Below, one piece after another: positions 17,106 to 26,726 of a stretch of 64,000 nucleotides of DNA. The stretch is from assembly GCA_024275315.1 (NCBI GenBank), contig JAJRZK010000033.1:1-64000 (forward strand), written 5' to 3'. The notes beneath the pieces were generated by a model, which was given only the letters and a program-made list of their open reading frames with translations, was not told the DNA's origin and made no database searches. How positions within the stretch are numbered: the stretch's first letter is position 1; each line of letters opens with the position of its first letter. The translations under genes and the position numbers were made by a program. The DNA comes from Nitrospirota bacterium (GTDB lineage: Bacteria > Nitrospinota_A > UBA7883).

Positions 17106-17149
17106 TAGACGCGCGGTGGGGTTCCTCTCCACAATGGCGGGTATGTTGG

Positions 17150-17542
17150 TTAATCCACCTTTATATCCAGGATCCTGGATTTGCCTCTCGACACTTTTTT
17201 TGGAAGGGTAACCGTCAGCACTCCATCTTTCAACGAAGCCGACACCTTGTTTTCGTTCACGCCAGAGGGGAGAGTGAAGCTTCGTGAAAACATGCCAAAG
17301 GTACGCTCTACTCTGTGGTAGTTTTCCTCTTCCACCCCAGCGTCACGCTTTCTCCTCCCGGAAATGGTAACGTCACAGTCGGCCACTTCCAGGGATATAT
17401 CGTCGAGCTCCACACCTGGCGCTTCGGCTTTAATAAAGAAGTTCTCAGATGTTTCGAAAATATCACACTGCAGAATCCATGGGGAAGCGACATTCGCCTG
17501 AGCGCCAGGGATCGCCCTGGTCTTCTCGAAAATTCTACTCAT
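17150..17542 (-). CDS. Small heat-shock protein Hsp20 (alpha-crystallin)
   Basis: 130 aa. The alpha-crystallin domain spans about 25-120: an N-terminal beta segment, DVTISGRRK, a YHRVERTFGMFSRSFTLP block and the A-x-x-x-n-GVLTVTLPK motif. It is an ATP-independent holdase. It lies downstream of dnaK on the same strand with about 196 bases between them. Confidence 0.95.
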   Translation of the reverse strand: MSRIFEKTRAIPGAQANVASPWILQCDIFETSENFFIKAEAPGVELDDISLEVADCDVTISGRRKRDAGVEEENYHRVERTFGMFSRSFTLPSGVNENKVSASLKDGVLTVTLPKKVSRGKSRILDIKVD

Positions 17543-17660
17543 TTGCCTAGCGGGTAAAGTTCATCCCTTAAGACTAACCTTGATACCAGGTCGTCAAAAA
17601 CACTACTGTATATATAGATAGACTCTACCCGCTATTAAACCAGCCTTGGCTCTCCATGGC

Positions 17661-17688
17661 AAGTGTTTCATATCCAGCGGAAACACTT
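17661..17688. other. Hairpin between dnaK and hsp20
   Basis: AAGTGTTTC-10 nt-GAAACACTT is a perfect 9-bp stem in the dnaK-hsp20 gap. In the direction of both genes (minus) no T-run follows, so it is more likely an mRNA-processing or stability element than a terminator. The remainder of 17543-17738 shows nothing recognisable. Confidence 0.4.
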
Positions 17689-17738
17689 TTATCGCTCCTG
17701 TTGGGCGCCGCCGAGCTTGACGCCGACCGCAAAACAGA

Positions 17739-19667
17739 TCAGGAATCCTTGTCTTTTTTATCCACATCCACAAACTCGGCGTCGACAACATCGTCTTTAG
17801 GAGGATCGCCGGCGCCCGGTGCGGTCTGTGGACCAGCTCGTCCGGCGCCAGCCTGCGACGCTGTTTCCGCTGTTTTTTTGTATACTTCCTCCGCCAGCTT
17901 ATGGCTGGCCTGCTGAAGTTTTTCCGTGCTTGCCTTTATTCGATCGGTATCGCCGCTTTCCACCGCCTTTTTCGTCTCTTCCAGTGCTTCATCTATGGCT
18001 TTACGATCCTCATCCGACAGGGCTTCTCCATGCTCCTTCAGGGTCTTCTCTGTCTGGTAAAGAAGCGCGTCCGCCTGATTTTTCGCCTCGGCCGCCTCCC
18101 TGGCCTTTCTATCCTCATCCTCGTGGGCTTTGGCCTCGTCAATCATGCGATTAATTTCGCTTTCATCAATCCCTGACGACCCGGAGATGGTGATTTTCTG
18201 CTCTTTCCCCGTCCCCTTGTCCTTGGCGGAAACATGAACGATTCCGTTGGCGTCTATGTCGAAAGTGACTTCGATCTGCGGCATCCCCCTGGGCGCGGAA
18301 GGTATCTCGTCCAGGTGGAACCTGCCGAGAGTGCGGTTGTCCTTGGCCATCTGCCTTTCGCCCTGGAGAACGTGGATTTCCACCGATGTCTGGTTGTCCG
18401 CCGCCGTGGAAAACACTTCGCTTTTCTTGGTGGGGATGGTTGTGTTTCTTTCAATCAGCTTCGTCAGCACACCACCGAGCGTTTCGATTCCCAGCGACAG
18501 CGGGGTCACGTCCAAAAGCAGTATATCCTTGACGTCGCCGGCGAGAACACCCGCCTGGATAGCCGCGCCTAACGCGACCACCTCGTCCGGGTTCACTCCC
18601 TTGTGCGGCTCCTTGCCGAAATGATCCGCAACAATTTTTCCCACCATGGGAATCCTGGTGGATCCGCCCACCAGAATCGCCTCGTTTATCTCTGACGCAT
18701 TAAGTCCCGCGTCGGACAACGCGCTCTTTACGGGGATCATCGTGTTTTTCACCAGGTCATCTATCATCGATTCGAACATGGCCCTTGTAAGCTTTGCTTG
18801 CATATGCTTCGGGCCGGAGGCGTCCGCGGTGAGAAACGGCAGATTGATCTCCGTCTCCGGAGAGTGGCTAAGCTCTTTTTTCGCCTTTTCCGCCGCCTCT
18901 TTCAGGCGTTGCAACGCCATCACATCCTTGCTGAGGTTGATCCCCTGCTCTTTCTTGAATTCACTTATAAGCCATTCAATTATAAGGTGATCGAAATTAT
19001 CACCACCAAGGTGGGTGTCGCCGTTGGTAGACTTGACCTCCACCACGTTGTCACCCACTTCCAGTATGGATATATCGAACGTACCGCCGCCAAGATCGTA
19101 GACAGCGACCGTTTCATCTTTTTGTTTGTCCAGTCCATAAGCCAAAGCCGCCGCCGTGGGCTCGTTGATTATGCGCTTGACATCGAGACCGGCTATCTGG
19201 CCCGCGTCTTTTGTGGCCTGGCGCTGGGCGTCATTGAAATACGCAGGAACCGTGATGACAGCTTCTGTCACTGTTTCGCCCAGATAAGACTCTGCCGCCG
19301 CCTTCAGCTTTTGCAGAATCATGGCCGATATCTCCTGTGGAGCGTATTCCTTGCCCCGAATCTTGATCATCACCTGACCATCGGAGCCTTTGGCCACGTC
19401 GAAAGGAACCATTTTCATCTCTTCAGTCACTTCGCCATAACGGCGCCCCATGAAGCGCTTTATGGAGAAAATGGTGTTCTCAGAGTTTGTGATGGCCTGG
19501 TTCTTGGCGGCCTGACCAACCAGTTTCTTGCCGTCTTTGGTGAAAGCAACCACGGAGGGGGTCGTCCGGGAGCCTTCCTCGTTAACGATAATTTTTGGCT
19601 CGTTGCCCTCCATTACCGCCACGACAGAGTTGGTGGTCCCAAGGTCAATTCCAATTATCTTTCCCAT
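17739..19667 (-). CDS. dnaK: Chaperone DnaK (Hsp70)
   Basis: 642 aa, full length. The ATPase domain starts [10 protein letters not shown] with the phosphate loops DLGGGTFD and GGSTRIPMV. The substrate-binding domain follows ([17 protein letters not shown]) with a C-terminal acidic tail ending in [18 protein letters not shown] precedes the ATG. No grpE or dnaJ gene is adjacent; hsp20 follows. A sigma-70 promoter with ideal spacing is visible; no CIRCE element. Confidence 0.98.
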   Translation of the reverse strand: MGKIIGIDLGTTNSVVAVMEGNEPKIIVNEEGSRTTPSVVAFTKDGKKLVGQAAKNQAITNSENTIFSIKRFMGRRYGEVTEEMKMVPFDVAKGSDGQVMIKIRGKEYAPQEISAMILQKLKAAAESYLGETVTEAVITVPAYFNDAQRQATKDAGQIAGLDVKRIINEPTAAALAYGLDKQKDETVAVYDLGGGTFDISILEVGDNVVEVKSTNGDTHLGGDNFDHLIIEWLISEFKKEQGINLSKDVMALQRLKEAAEKAKKELSHSPETEINLPFLTADASGPKHMQAKLTRAMFESMIDDLVKNTMIPVKSALSDAGLNASEINEAILVGGSTRIPMVGKIVADHFGKEPHKGVNPDEVVALGAAIQAGVLAGDVKDILLLDVTPLSLGIETLGGVLTKLIERNTTIPTKKSEVFSTAADNQTSVEIHVLQGERQMAKDNRTLGRFHLDEIPSAPRGMPQIEVTFDIDANGIVHVSAKDKGTGKEQKITISGSSGIDESEINRMIDEAKAHEDEDRKAREAAEAKNQADALLYQTEKTLKEHGEALSDEDRKAIDEALEETKKAVESGDTDRIKASTEKLQQASHKLAEEVYKKTAETASQAGAGRAGPQTAPGAGDPPKDDVVDAEFVDVDKKDKDS

Positions 19668-19725
19668 ATCTCCTCCTGTGGCATATAAATCAGTTACTTA
19701 AAGTATCAGGTCGCTCATCTGTGTT

Positions 19726-19754
19726 TATATAAAACCAGGACGGGGTATCGTCAA
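19726..19754 (-). promoter_or_regulatory. Sigma-70-type promoter of dnaK
   Basis: On the minus strand TTGACG-N17-TATATA, with the start codon about 60 bases downstream. Neither a CIRCE inverted repeat nor a clear sigma-32 element was seen. Confidence 0.65.
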
Positions 19755-19845
19755 GGTAATGGTGAAAAATAATGTAAATGAAAATATCTACCTGATGCGG
19801 CTGGTATGATAAAATGCAATTACTTTTGTGTGTGGAGGATTCGAA

Positions 19846-20394
19846 ATGGTATTTCCCACCGGCCAGCCCAAGGCTGACGCCTGGATCGCTAGGCTTCGGA
19901 TCATATGGTTCGCCATGATCTCAAGCGTGGTCTTTTACGCTGTGGTGACATACTTGTTGCTACTGACACACGGTCCATTTATTACTCTCGACCAAGGTGT
20001 AGGATCGGCGCTGGAGATCGGCGTCATCGTCATTTCCGGCGCCATGGCGGTGATGGTTTTTGCGCTGGACGGTAAACGCAAAAATCCCCTATCAATCCGG
20101 CGTTTTTTAGCCAGCACGGGAAATTCCGGGTCGCCGGAGACCAACAAAACCGAGACCCCGCAAGACGGAGGTAGCGGCACGATAAACGCCCTGGGCGCGT
20201 ACTATTTGCAAAGCTGTGTTCTGCGGTGGGCCATTACGGACTTCATCGCCCTGCTGGGGTTTGCTCTATCCCTGTCAGGAGACACCATGATCACAGTTTC
20301 CGCTCTCTATATTTTCTCTATAATGGTTTTCCTGAAGTTGCGTCCCAGCCAGGAAGAGCTGTTAGAAATGGTTCAGGCGGCGCGGACAGTTTAG
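19846..20394 (+). CDS. Hypothetical inner-membrane protein (182 aa)
   Basis: GGAGG 9 bases before the ATG at 19846 selects this start over an upstream in-frame ATG at 19828. Hydrophobic segments: about 21-42, 57-77, 124-145 and 147-164, with a polar Ser/Thr/Gly loop of about 35 residues (SPETNKTETPQDGG) between the pairs. Probably four transmembrane helices. Family not recognised. The last codons (EMVQAARTV) are duplicated as DNA downstream. Confidence 0.7.
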   Translation: MVFPTGQPKADAWIARLRIIWFAMISSVVFYAVVTYLLLLTHGPFITLDQGVGSALEIGVIVISGAMAVMVFALDGKRKNPLSIRRFLASTGNSGSPETNKTETPQDGGSGTINALGAYYLQSCVLRWAITDFIALLGFALSLSGDTMITVSALYIFSIMVFLKLRPSQEELLEMVQAARTV

Positions 20395-20469
20395 AACCTA
20401 ATCAATTTTTCGCGACGTGTTTTAATCTCCTCTGCTTGCTGGAAATGGTTCAGGCGGTGCGGACAATTT
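20365..20469 (+). repeat. Direct repeat of 28 bp (20365-20392 and 20442-20469)
   Basis: GAAATGGTTCAGGCGGCGCG plus 8 bases is repeated 77 bases downstream with 26 of 28 identities; both differences are C/G to T/A. The first copy is the 3' end of the membrane-protein gene, the second is non-coding. It may be a small segmental duplication. Confidence 0.75.
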
Positions 20470-20479
20470 GAAACGCCGC

Positions 20480-20908
20480 TCAGCCCCCAAGCCAACTGTC
20501 GAGAATATTCAGCGCTTCTTCCTTTTTGGCTATATTCTTCTTGATAGTGTTATAGGCCCCTTTGCGGTATCTGTGGGTTATACGGGTGGATTGCGTTATT
20601 TTTCTCTCGTCGATCAAAGTCTCTTCTATTATCCGCACGGCTCCTTTTGCCGCCGCGGGCATACGCCGTTTCAGGTCCGCCAGCAGTTTTTCTTTTCTCG
20701 CAAGTCCGATGGACAAAGTGGCCCTGGTTTGTTTTAGATTGGTTATGTTCATCGGATTGTCCACGAGGCCTTTATCTCTTTCCACTTCCGCCTTGAGCAG
20801 TTTGACAGCTTCTATGGCTTCGGCGCGTTGCGCCTGCGCGGGACCGCTCGCCACCAGACCAAACGCCAGGCAGAAGAGTGTATATTTTAATAGTATCTTC
20901 ATATTCAT
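20480..20908 (-). CDS. Secreted helical protein, unknown function (142 aa)
   Basis: It has a classical signal peptide (MKILLKYTLFCLAFGLVASG then PAQAQR; cleavage after AQA). The mature part of about 115 residues is rich in Lys, Arg, Glu and Leu and predicted helical (LLKAEVERDKGLV, LARKEKLLADLKRR). GAGGAT lies just upstream of two in-frame ATGs at 20908 and 20902; the second is equally possible. Divergent from greA. Not recognised. Confidence 0.7.
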   Translation of the reverse strand: MNMKILLKYTLFCLAFGLVASGPAQAQRAEAIEAVKLLKAEVERDKGLVDNPMNITNLKQTRATLSIGLARKEKLLADLKRRMPAAAKGAVRIIEETLIDERKITQSTRITHRYRKGAYNTIKKNIAKKEEALNILDSWLGG

Positions 20909-20958
20909 ATCCTCATGCGATATAATGTTTTTTTAACTGCTGACTATATTTTATATCA

Positions 20959-21438
20959 ATGCATTTTGACATCGTAAATAAACTGAAAAAAGAGCTCGAC
21001 CAGTTGGGGCACGAGTTGCGGGTGGAAATCCCAAAGGAGCTCAAAACCGCGGCCGACCATGGTGACCTGTCTGAAAACGCCGAGTATGACGCCGCCAAAC
21101 AGCGCAAGCAGTTCGTCGAATCACGTATAGGTCAGCTCCAGAAACGAATCAGCGAAATTCTTTCCATAAACGTCAACGCAATACCTACAGACAGGGTTGG
21201 CTTGGGTTCGAAAGTAACTCTCGAGGATCTGGATACCGACGAGAAGATCAACTATACATTTGTGTTTCCCGAAGAGGTGGACCCGGAAAAGGGGAAAATA
21301 TCCCTGGCCTCTCCCGTAGGAAAATCAATCGTGGGCAAACAGGAGGGTGACGAGGTCATAGTTGTAACGCCCAAGGAAAGGAAAGAGTATGAAATAACGA
21401 GCCTGGTGACCATCCATGAACAGCGCAGGGGCACGTAG
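20959..21438 (+). CDS. greA: Transcription elongation factor GreA
   Basis: 159 aa, typical length. The N-terminal coiled coil has the acidic tip in HGDLSENAEYDAAKQRK, and the C-terminal FKBP-like domain includes SPVGKSIVGKQEGDEV. It stimulates cleavage of backtracked RNA by RNA polymerase. No Shine-Dalgarno; TATATT lies 8 bases before the ATG, so the mRNA may be nearly leaderless. Confidence 0.96.
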   Translation: MHFDIVNKLKKELDQLGHELRVEIPKELKTAADHGDLSENAEYDAAKQRKQFVESRIGQLQKRISEILSINVNAIPTDRVGLGSKVTLEDLDTDEKINYTFVFPEEVDPEKGKISLASPVGKSIVGKQEGDEVIVVTPKERKEYEITSLVTIHEQRRGT

Positions 21439-21461
21439 CCCCGCAATCACCGGGACACTTC

Positions 21462-21947
21462 TTAATCCTGAGGTCCCAACAGCTCCTTGAAGTATTTTTC
21501 TGACGACCTGTCTCTTTTGTATTCCATGACAGGCACGCCATAACCACAGCTAGTCTGGACCCTGTATACGTCAAAAACAAATATCTGCCGGAACTGGCTC
21601 ATGTCGAAGTCACTGTAGTGTTCATGGGCTATCTTCTTGAATTGCTCGCTATCGGCCTGGACAGCCCGGCCTTTGCAATAAAGCCTCAGTATCAGCGGCT
21701 TTTCGCTGAAGGAAAAAAAAGCCAGCGTAGCTTTGCCTCCATCAGACAGATGTTTTGTGGTCTGGTTGCCCGATCCATGGTAATCGGCGTAGGTCACTTT
21801 ACGTTCATCGATCACTTTCAACAAGGCGACACCTTTCGGCGACAGGTTTATGTCGTCATCGGCGGATACGGACGCGATGAAAAACACCGGTTGCTCCATC
21901 GCAAACCTGGCCAGATGAGCGGGTATTTTTCCCCATTCTTTCGCCAT
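21462..21947 (-). CDS. Pyridoxamine 5'-phosphate oxidase-fold flavoprotein
   Basis: 161-aa split-barrel FMN-binding protein: AHLARFAMEQPVFFIAS, INLSPKGV and YADYHGSGNQTTKHLSDGG are the family's FMN and dimer elements. This subfamily (with NLSPKG) is not the biosynthetic PdxH and its substrate is unknown. AGGAGGGAG precedes the ATG. 24 bases downstream of the glycosyltransferase gene on the same strand? It is in fact the gene transcribed after it. Confidence 0.88.
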   Translation of the reverse strand: MAKEWGKIPAHLARFAMEQPVFFIASVSADDDINLSPKGVALLKVIDERKVTYADYHGSGNQTTKHLSDGGKATLAFFSFSEKPLILRLYCKGRAVQADSEQFKKIAHEHYSDFDMSQFRQIFVFDVYRVQTSCGYGVPVMEYKRDRSSEKYFKELLGPQD

Positions 21948-21971
21948 CTCTCCCTCCTGTGTCGGACAGGG

Positions 21972-23525
21972 TCAACCTGCCCCGCCTTTCAGCTTTTTCA
22001 ATATCCCCTTATATAGCCCCGCAAGCTCCGGCGCGTCGGGACATATCTCCATCCCGCGCCTGAGAGCCTCGGCGGCGTGGACCGCCAATCCTTCCTTTAG
22101 CAGAAACAGGGCGGATGACATTATTGTTTCAGGTGTAACCCCTCCACCTTTATTGACATGACGTGAAGGCTCGGCTTCCGGCCCTTTCTCTCCTCTCGCC
22201 AAACCAACGGCGTACCACATCAGGAAAAAATCATCCTCCCGCAATCCGGAGTCGTATAACTTTCGGAAGATCGCGTCCGACAGCTCCGGCCGGCCGGTCG
22301 ACTCCGCCAGTTTAATGAAATTTCTGGCTACATTCATATACGCTTCTATTTTTAACGGATCCCTTCTTTTTGTCATCCGCTCAAGATATTCCGCGGCTTT
22401 TCCCCAGTTATCCCGGTGGTAGTGGTCCAAAGCTTCGTAAATGTCCACCTCCGGCGATGGATCGGCCTTTAAGGGGCCCGGTGCGGTCCGGCGGCCCTTT
22501 TGCTTCGCCAGACCGATTATGGTTTTTTGATATTGCTCGATCTGGTTTCGTATATCGAAATTTCGCTCCACCGCACATCTGCCTTTCGACCTCAAATGGT
22601 CGATCTGTCCGGTGTTGACCATTTTCATCGCGCGGCCGATGGTTTCGACAACCTTGGGCCGGTCATTCCCGTTAACCACGAAACCATCCACCTGGTCGGT
22701 CACAACCTCTTTCAGGCCGGCGTCATCCGCCACGACCGGCACACATCCGCACGCCATCGCCTCGACGGCGGCGATCCCCAGGGCCTCCTTTTTGGATAGC
22801 ATAATCAGCAGGTCGGCGCTATTGTACAATCCCGCCATATCTTCCACCAACCCCATTCTCTTGACATGCGCAGTCGATTCGCCCTCCTGCCCCTGTCCCG
22901 CCAGCCACAGTTCCGCGTCTGGTTCCATAGCGAATATGTCCTTCGCCAATTCGTCGAGGCAGAAGAACATGTCCTTCTGCCTGCGGGTGGCCTGTAGCAG
23001 GATAATTTTACCGTCGGAGCGGGTCTTCCGGCGGGGCTGGAAATCGTCCAGGTCAACACCGTTTACGATGACTTTCGTTCTGCCCGGGTCGGGTTGCATC
23101 TGCGCGGCTGAATTGGACACGCATATAGTAAGGTCTATGTGGTCGTAAAGCTGGCCTGGCATCAGCGTGTGCATGATCTCCACAAGAGCGGGCGTTTTCG
23201 CCACCCGGGCGGATTCCGCCACCAGCGGCTGAAACCGGTCCACGGTGGAATAGGTAACCACGTCCGCGTCGGAGAAAACAGCCAGGAGTTGATTGAACCT
23301 GCTCTTTGAGCCGTCCAGTTTTATGTAGTCGACCGACGGATCATAAACGGATTTGTCCCCTTGTTCCTCTTCTAGGACAACAAACCGGGGATCGATAAGG
23401 TCCCTGTCGAGATGGCGCCACAGATAGTAGTCCATCCTCTCCAGCCCGCCACCTGCGTAGTATGGTTTCCTGGAACAATGAACCAGCTTTATACGTTCAG
23501 GTATATGCAAAACAGGCTTCCCCAA
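21972..23525 (-). CDS. GT4-type glycosyltransferase with helical C-terminal extension
   Basis: 517 aa. The N-terminal 360 residues are a GT-B glycosyltransferase: NGVDLDDFQPRRK is the acceptor/donor junction and KKEALGIAAVEAMACGCVPVV is the nucleotide-sugar site of group 1 (GT4) enzymes. Residues from about 375 are helical and TPR-like (YEALDHYHRDNWGKAAEYLE). TTG start at 23525, with TATAAT 12 bases before it. Donor, acceptor and polymer are unknown; no polysaccharide cluster is adjacent. Confidence 0.85.
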   Translation of the reverse strand: MGKPVLHIPERIKLVHCSRKPYYAGGGLERMDYYLWRHLDRDLIDPRFVVLEEEQGDKSVYDPSVDYIKLDGSKSRFNQLLAVFSDADVVTYSTVDRFQPLVAESARVAKTPALVEIMHTLMPGQLYDHIDLTICVSNSAAQMQPDPGRTKVIVNGVDLDDFQPRRKTRSDGKIILLQATRRQKDMFFCLDELAKDIFAMEPDAELWLAGQGQEGESTAHVKRMGLVEDMAGLYNSADLLIMLSKKEALGIAAVEAMACGCVPVVADDAGLKEVVTDQVDGFVVNGNDRPKVVETIGRAMKMVNTGQIDHLRSKGRCAVERNFDIRNQIEQYQKTIIGLAKQKGRRTAPGPLKADPSPEVDIYEALDHYHRDNWGKAAEYLERMTKRRDPLKIEAYMNVARNFIKLAESTGRPELSDAIFRKLYDSGLREDDFFLMWYAVGLARGEKGPEAEPSRHVNKGGGVTPETIMSSALFLLKEGLAVHAAEALRRGMEICPDAPELAGLYKGILKKLKGGAG

Positions 23526-23670
23526 GATAGCGAGCTTATTATACTCTTATCTGGTTCAAATCAAAACCATACGACATTGCGGCGTTGGCGTTGTCGCTTG
23601 CCCAGGTATAGGTGTGTAAATCGCAGTTGAACAGCCTGACGCCTGGTATGGGGGGGGTAGGCTGGATCGG

Positions 23671-26034
23671 CTAATTAACCGTCTCCACGTCGTCCAGCTC
23701 CCGGACATAAACTTCCCGGGGCTTGATCCCGTCGGCTGGGCCTACCAGACCTTGCCGTTCCATCATCTCCACTATCCGGGCGGCCCGGTTGTATCCGATG
23801 CGGAATCTTCTTTGAATCATCGATATGGACGCCTGCCTTGTCCTGGCCACCAGCTCCAGAGCCTTGTCGTAGAACTCGTCAGCCTCTTCGTCGAACCCGT
23901 CAGCCGATTCCTCGGCGTGGGGTTTTAATATCTCTTCATCGTAAACCGGCTTTTGCTGATTCTTCAGAAAGTCCACAACCCTGTGTATCTCCACGTCGGA
24001 GACGAAGGGCCCGTTGATTCTCATCATCCGTGTGGTGCCGGGCGGCAGATAAAGCATGTCGCCTTTGCCCAGAAGCTTCTCGGCTCCCATGGAGTCAAGA
24101 ATTGTCCGTGAATCTGTCCGTGACCGAACCTGGTAGCTTATTCGAGCGGGAAAATTCGCCTTGATAAGGCCGGTGAGCACGTCCACGCTGGGTCGCTGGG
24201 TGGCCACTATCAGATGAATCCCGGCCGCCCGGGCCATCTGCGCCAGCCGGGCCAGCGCGTCTTCCACCGCTTTGGAGGCTATCATCATAAGGTCCGCCAG
24301 CTCATCGATCACCACGACTATGTATGGCAGTTTTTCCGGCGCGGGTTCCTTGTTTTCCCGCTCGATTTCCTCTACAGACTTAAGCTTCCCGCTTTTTCCG
24401 CCATTCGCCATTTCATCTAGCTGGCGCTGGATTATCCTGTTATAGCCATCAATGTTTCGCACACCGAATTCCGACAGCTTCAGATACCGACGCTCCATCT
24501 CTTCCACGGCCCAGCCGAGCGCGTTCGCGGCCTTTTTGGGATTGGTCACCACAGGCGCTATGAGATGGGGGATACCCTGGTAGATCGACAGCTCCAGCAT
24601 TTTCGGATCTATCATGATGAATTTAACTTCGGACGGCGTGGCGTTGTAGAGTATCGAGCATATCATCGCGTTTATTCCGACACTTTTGCCAGACCCGGTG
24701 GACCCCGCTATCAGAAGGTGCGGCACCTGGGCCAGGTCAGCCATAACCGGCGCTCCCGATATATCCTTGCCCAGCGCCAACGTCATCTTTGATTTCGAAT
24801 CGGTAAACTCCTGACTGCTGAGCATCTCCTTCAAATAGACGGTTTCCCTTTTGACGTTGGGCACTTCTATGCCAACCACGGACTTACCCGGTATGGGCGC
24901 CAGTATACGAATCGACGTCGCCCGGAGAACCATGGCAAGATCATCGGCCAACCCGACTATACGGGCCACTTTTATTCCGGGCGCCGGCTCGAACTCATAA
25001 ACGGTTATAACCGGACCAGGCAGCACCTGGGTAACTCTTCCCTCGATCCCGAAATCAAGAAGCTTCTTTTCCAGGATCATAGATCTTTTTATCAACTCTT
25101 CCTTGGATTGCTTCGTTGATATCTCCGGTATCGCGTCCAGCAGTTTCATGGTTGGATATTGATACTCCCCTTCCTCCCCGCTGAAGTGGAGTATTTCCTG
25201 CTGGAACTCGCTGTCCGAATTTTCGCTGTTCTTGTCACCACCTCTCCCTTTGGGCAGGGTTGGAACCTCCTCCGGGTCAAGATTTACGATACGAGGCTCT
25301 TGCGGTATGAAAATGTCGTCTTCTTCATCTGTCGCGTCAATTTCCATATCAGAGAGCCGTATCCTTTTTTTCTTCTCCCTGACCCGGTACGACTCCTCTG
25401 TCTCCATGAAAAGCGGAATCCTGACATGGCGAAGTCTCCAGGCTTGTCGAAGAATCCAATAGCCCAATACCACGGCGCCACGTTTGATGGTCACGCTGAG
25501 GCTGAAAAGCTTCCAGGCGGCGCCAGAGACCGACATGCGAGTCATCAGTAACAGAGAGCATAATATCAGGGCGGTCAGGATTACATACGACCCGTAAATG
25601 GAGAACCAGCGGATCATCACCTTGTCGCTTGCGATTTGGCCTACTGCGCCGCCTGAGACCACTCCGCTGAAAACCGGGTCTTCGGACCAGTGAATGTGCG
25701 TCCATGTGGAGATCGACACCATCAGAATAAAATAGCCGGTTAAAAACCAGATGAGCCCAAGGGCGGTCGGCCTGTAGCAGAACAGGCCGCCAACATAGAG
25801 AAGCAGAACGGGCGCCAGCCACGCCCCGGCGCCAAGGGACTGTATTAATATGTCCGAGATTTTCGCGCCGATAACACCAGCGCTGTTTTTAACAGCGGAG
25901 ACCTCCGAAACATAGCTGTTATAGGAAGGGTCGGATGGGCTGTATGTATACAGACTGATGACAACAAGAGACCCTAACGCAATCAGGCTTACACCCAAAA
26001 CTTCCTGGATGATCTTTTGTTTTGAAGAAACCAA
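23671..26034 (-). CDS. ftsK: DNA translocase FtsK/SpoIIIE
   Basis: 787 aa. Four or more hydrophobic segments in the first 190 residues anchor it at the septum; a charged linker follows. The motor carries Walker A GSTGSGKSV at about 443-451, Walker B IVVVIDELADL and the ATQRPSVDVLTG signature. The C-terminal gamma winged helix (RRFRIGYNRAARIVEMME) reads KOPS. It segregates chromosome termini at division. AAGGA lies 8-9 bases before the TTG start. Confidence 0.97.
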   Translation of the reverse strand: MVSSKQKIIQEVLGVSLIALGSLVVISLYTYSPSDPSYNSYVSEVSAVKNSAGVIGAKISDILIQSLGAGAWLAPVLLLYVGGLFCYRPTALGLIWFLTGYFILMVSISTWTHIHWSEDPVFSGVVSGGAVGQIASDKVMIRWFSIYGSYVILTALILCSLLLMTRMSVSGAAWKLFSLSVTIKRGAVVLGYWILRQAWRLRHVRIPLFMETEESYRVREKKKRIRLSDMEIDATDEEDDIFIPQEPRIVNLDPEEVPTLPKGRGGDKNSENSDSEFQQEILHFSGEEGEYQYPTMKLLDAIPEISTKQSKEELIKRSMILEKKLLDFGIEGRVTQVLPGPVITVYEFEPAPGIKVARIVGLADDLAMVLRATSIRILAPIPGKSVVGIEVPNVKRETVYLKEMLSSQEFTDSKSKMTLALGKDISGAPVMADLAQVPHLLIAGSTGSGKSVGINAMICSILYNATPSEVKFIMIDPKMLELSIYQGIPHLIAPVVTNPKKAANALGWAVEEMERRYLKLSEFGVRNIDGYNRIIQRQLDEMANGGKSGKLKSVEEIERENKEPAPEKLPYIVVVIDELADLMMIASKAVEDALARLAQMARAAGIHLIVATQRPSVDVLTGLIKANFPARISYQVRSRTDSRTILDSMGAEKLLGKGDMLYLPPGTTRMMRINGPFVSDVEIHRVVDFLKNQQKPVYDEEILKPHAEESADGFDEEADEFYDKALELVARTRQASISMIQRRFRIGYNRAARIVEMMERQGLVGPADGIKPREVYVRELDDVETVN

Positions 26035-26300
26035 CCGCGCATCCTTTAAAGCATTAGTTTAACTTATATAGCGTAATTATCTGAAATATAACATAAATAT
26101 CCCTTATTGGCAATGATTGCTCCTGAACGTTTGCACAAACCTTTTGATTGCAAATATTTAGCGGACGGGATTTTTGCGCGGAACAGACTTATACAGGCTT
26201 TATTTACAAATGACAGGGCAATATAATCACGTGATGAGGATCGAATCGGAAATAGTGTCATCTAAGTGTTTTTAACCTTTTGACAGAAGCAGTGATTGCC

Positions 26301-26672
26301 ATGAATAAATCAGCGAGCAAAGTTTTGTTTATCGTAACAACCGGCGACGAAGAGACATTTCGAGCGTCTATGCTCAACGCGTCAAACCTTTTGGCGTCGG
26401 ATGTGCCGGTAAAATTTTTTATCAGCCAGCAGGCGTGCCATTTCTTTACCCGGAAAAAGCTCGACGAAGCTCCGGATGGGCCGACAACGGTCAAGGGCCG
26501 TTTGAGCGATACGATGAAGCTGGGGGCGGATATAATTATCTGCAGGACAGCCATAGCCAATTACGGGCTTGGGCCGGCGGATTTTATTGATGGTGTAGAC
26601 GCGACCAAAGGGTGGATGGATATTGTTGACGACCAGACCGACCCGGCTACAAAGGTGGTCTGGGTCGGCTGA
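26301..26672 (+). CDS. DsrE/DsrF-like small protein
   Basis: 123 aa from ATG 26301 (an in-frame TTG lies at 26280). It reads KVLFIVTTGDEETFRASMLNASNLL, then VKFFISQQACHFF, and ADIIICRTAIANYGLG, matching the DsrE/YchN Rossmann-like fold of sulfur-relay and related proteins. The conserved sulfur-carrying Cys region appears as ICRTA. No dsr or tus genes are nearby, so the function is open. AT-rich 266-base region upstream (26035-26300) shows no other feature. Confidence 0.7.
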   Translation: MNKSASKVLFIVTTGDEETFRASMLNASNLLASDVPVKFFISQQACHFFTRKKLDEAPDGPTTVKGRLSDTMKLGADIIICRTAIANYGLGPADFIDGVDATKGWMDIVDDQTDPATKVVWVG

Positions 26673-26688
26673 TCATATTCAAACAATC

Positions 26689-26725
26689 GGTTGCGATGTG
26701 GCGTTTACGCGATTTTGCCGCAACC
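26689..26725. terminator. Candidate hairpin between convergent genes
   Basis: GGTTGCG-23 nt-CGCAACC, a perfect 7-bp stem between the DsrE-like and SGNH-hydrolase stop codons. There is no T-run; at best a weak bidirectional terminator. Confidence 0.25.
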
Positions 26726-26726
26726 C

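Noticed and set aside
16910-17134. Minus-strand 74-codon frame opposite the 16881 gene
   Set aside because: No Shine-Dalgarno, while the plus-strand frame has AGGAG at a good distance.
19668-19825. CIRCE or sigma-32 control of dnaK
   Set aside because: No TTAGCACTC/GAGTGCTAA inverted repeat; the CCCC-containing stretch lacks the right distance to CTTGA.
23650-23657. G8 run between the GT4 gene and ftsK as a phase-variable tract
   Set aside because: It is past the stop codon of ftsK and upstream of no start at promoter distance that could be tuned visibly; no sign of function.
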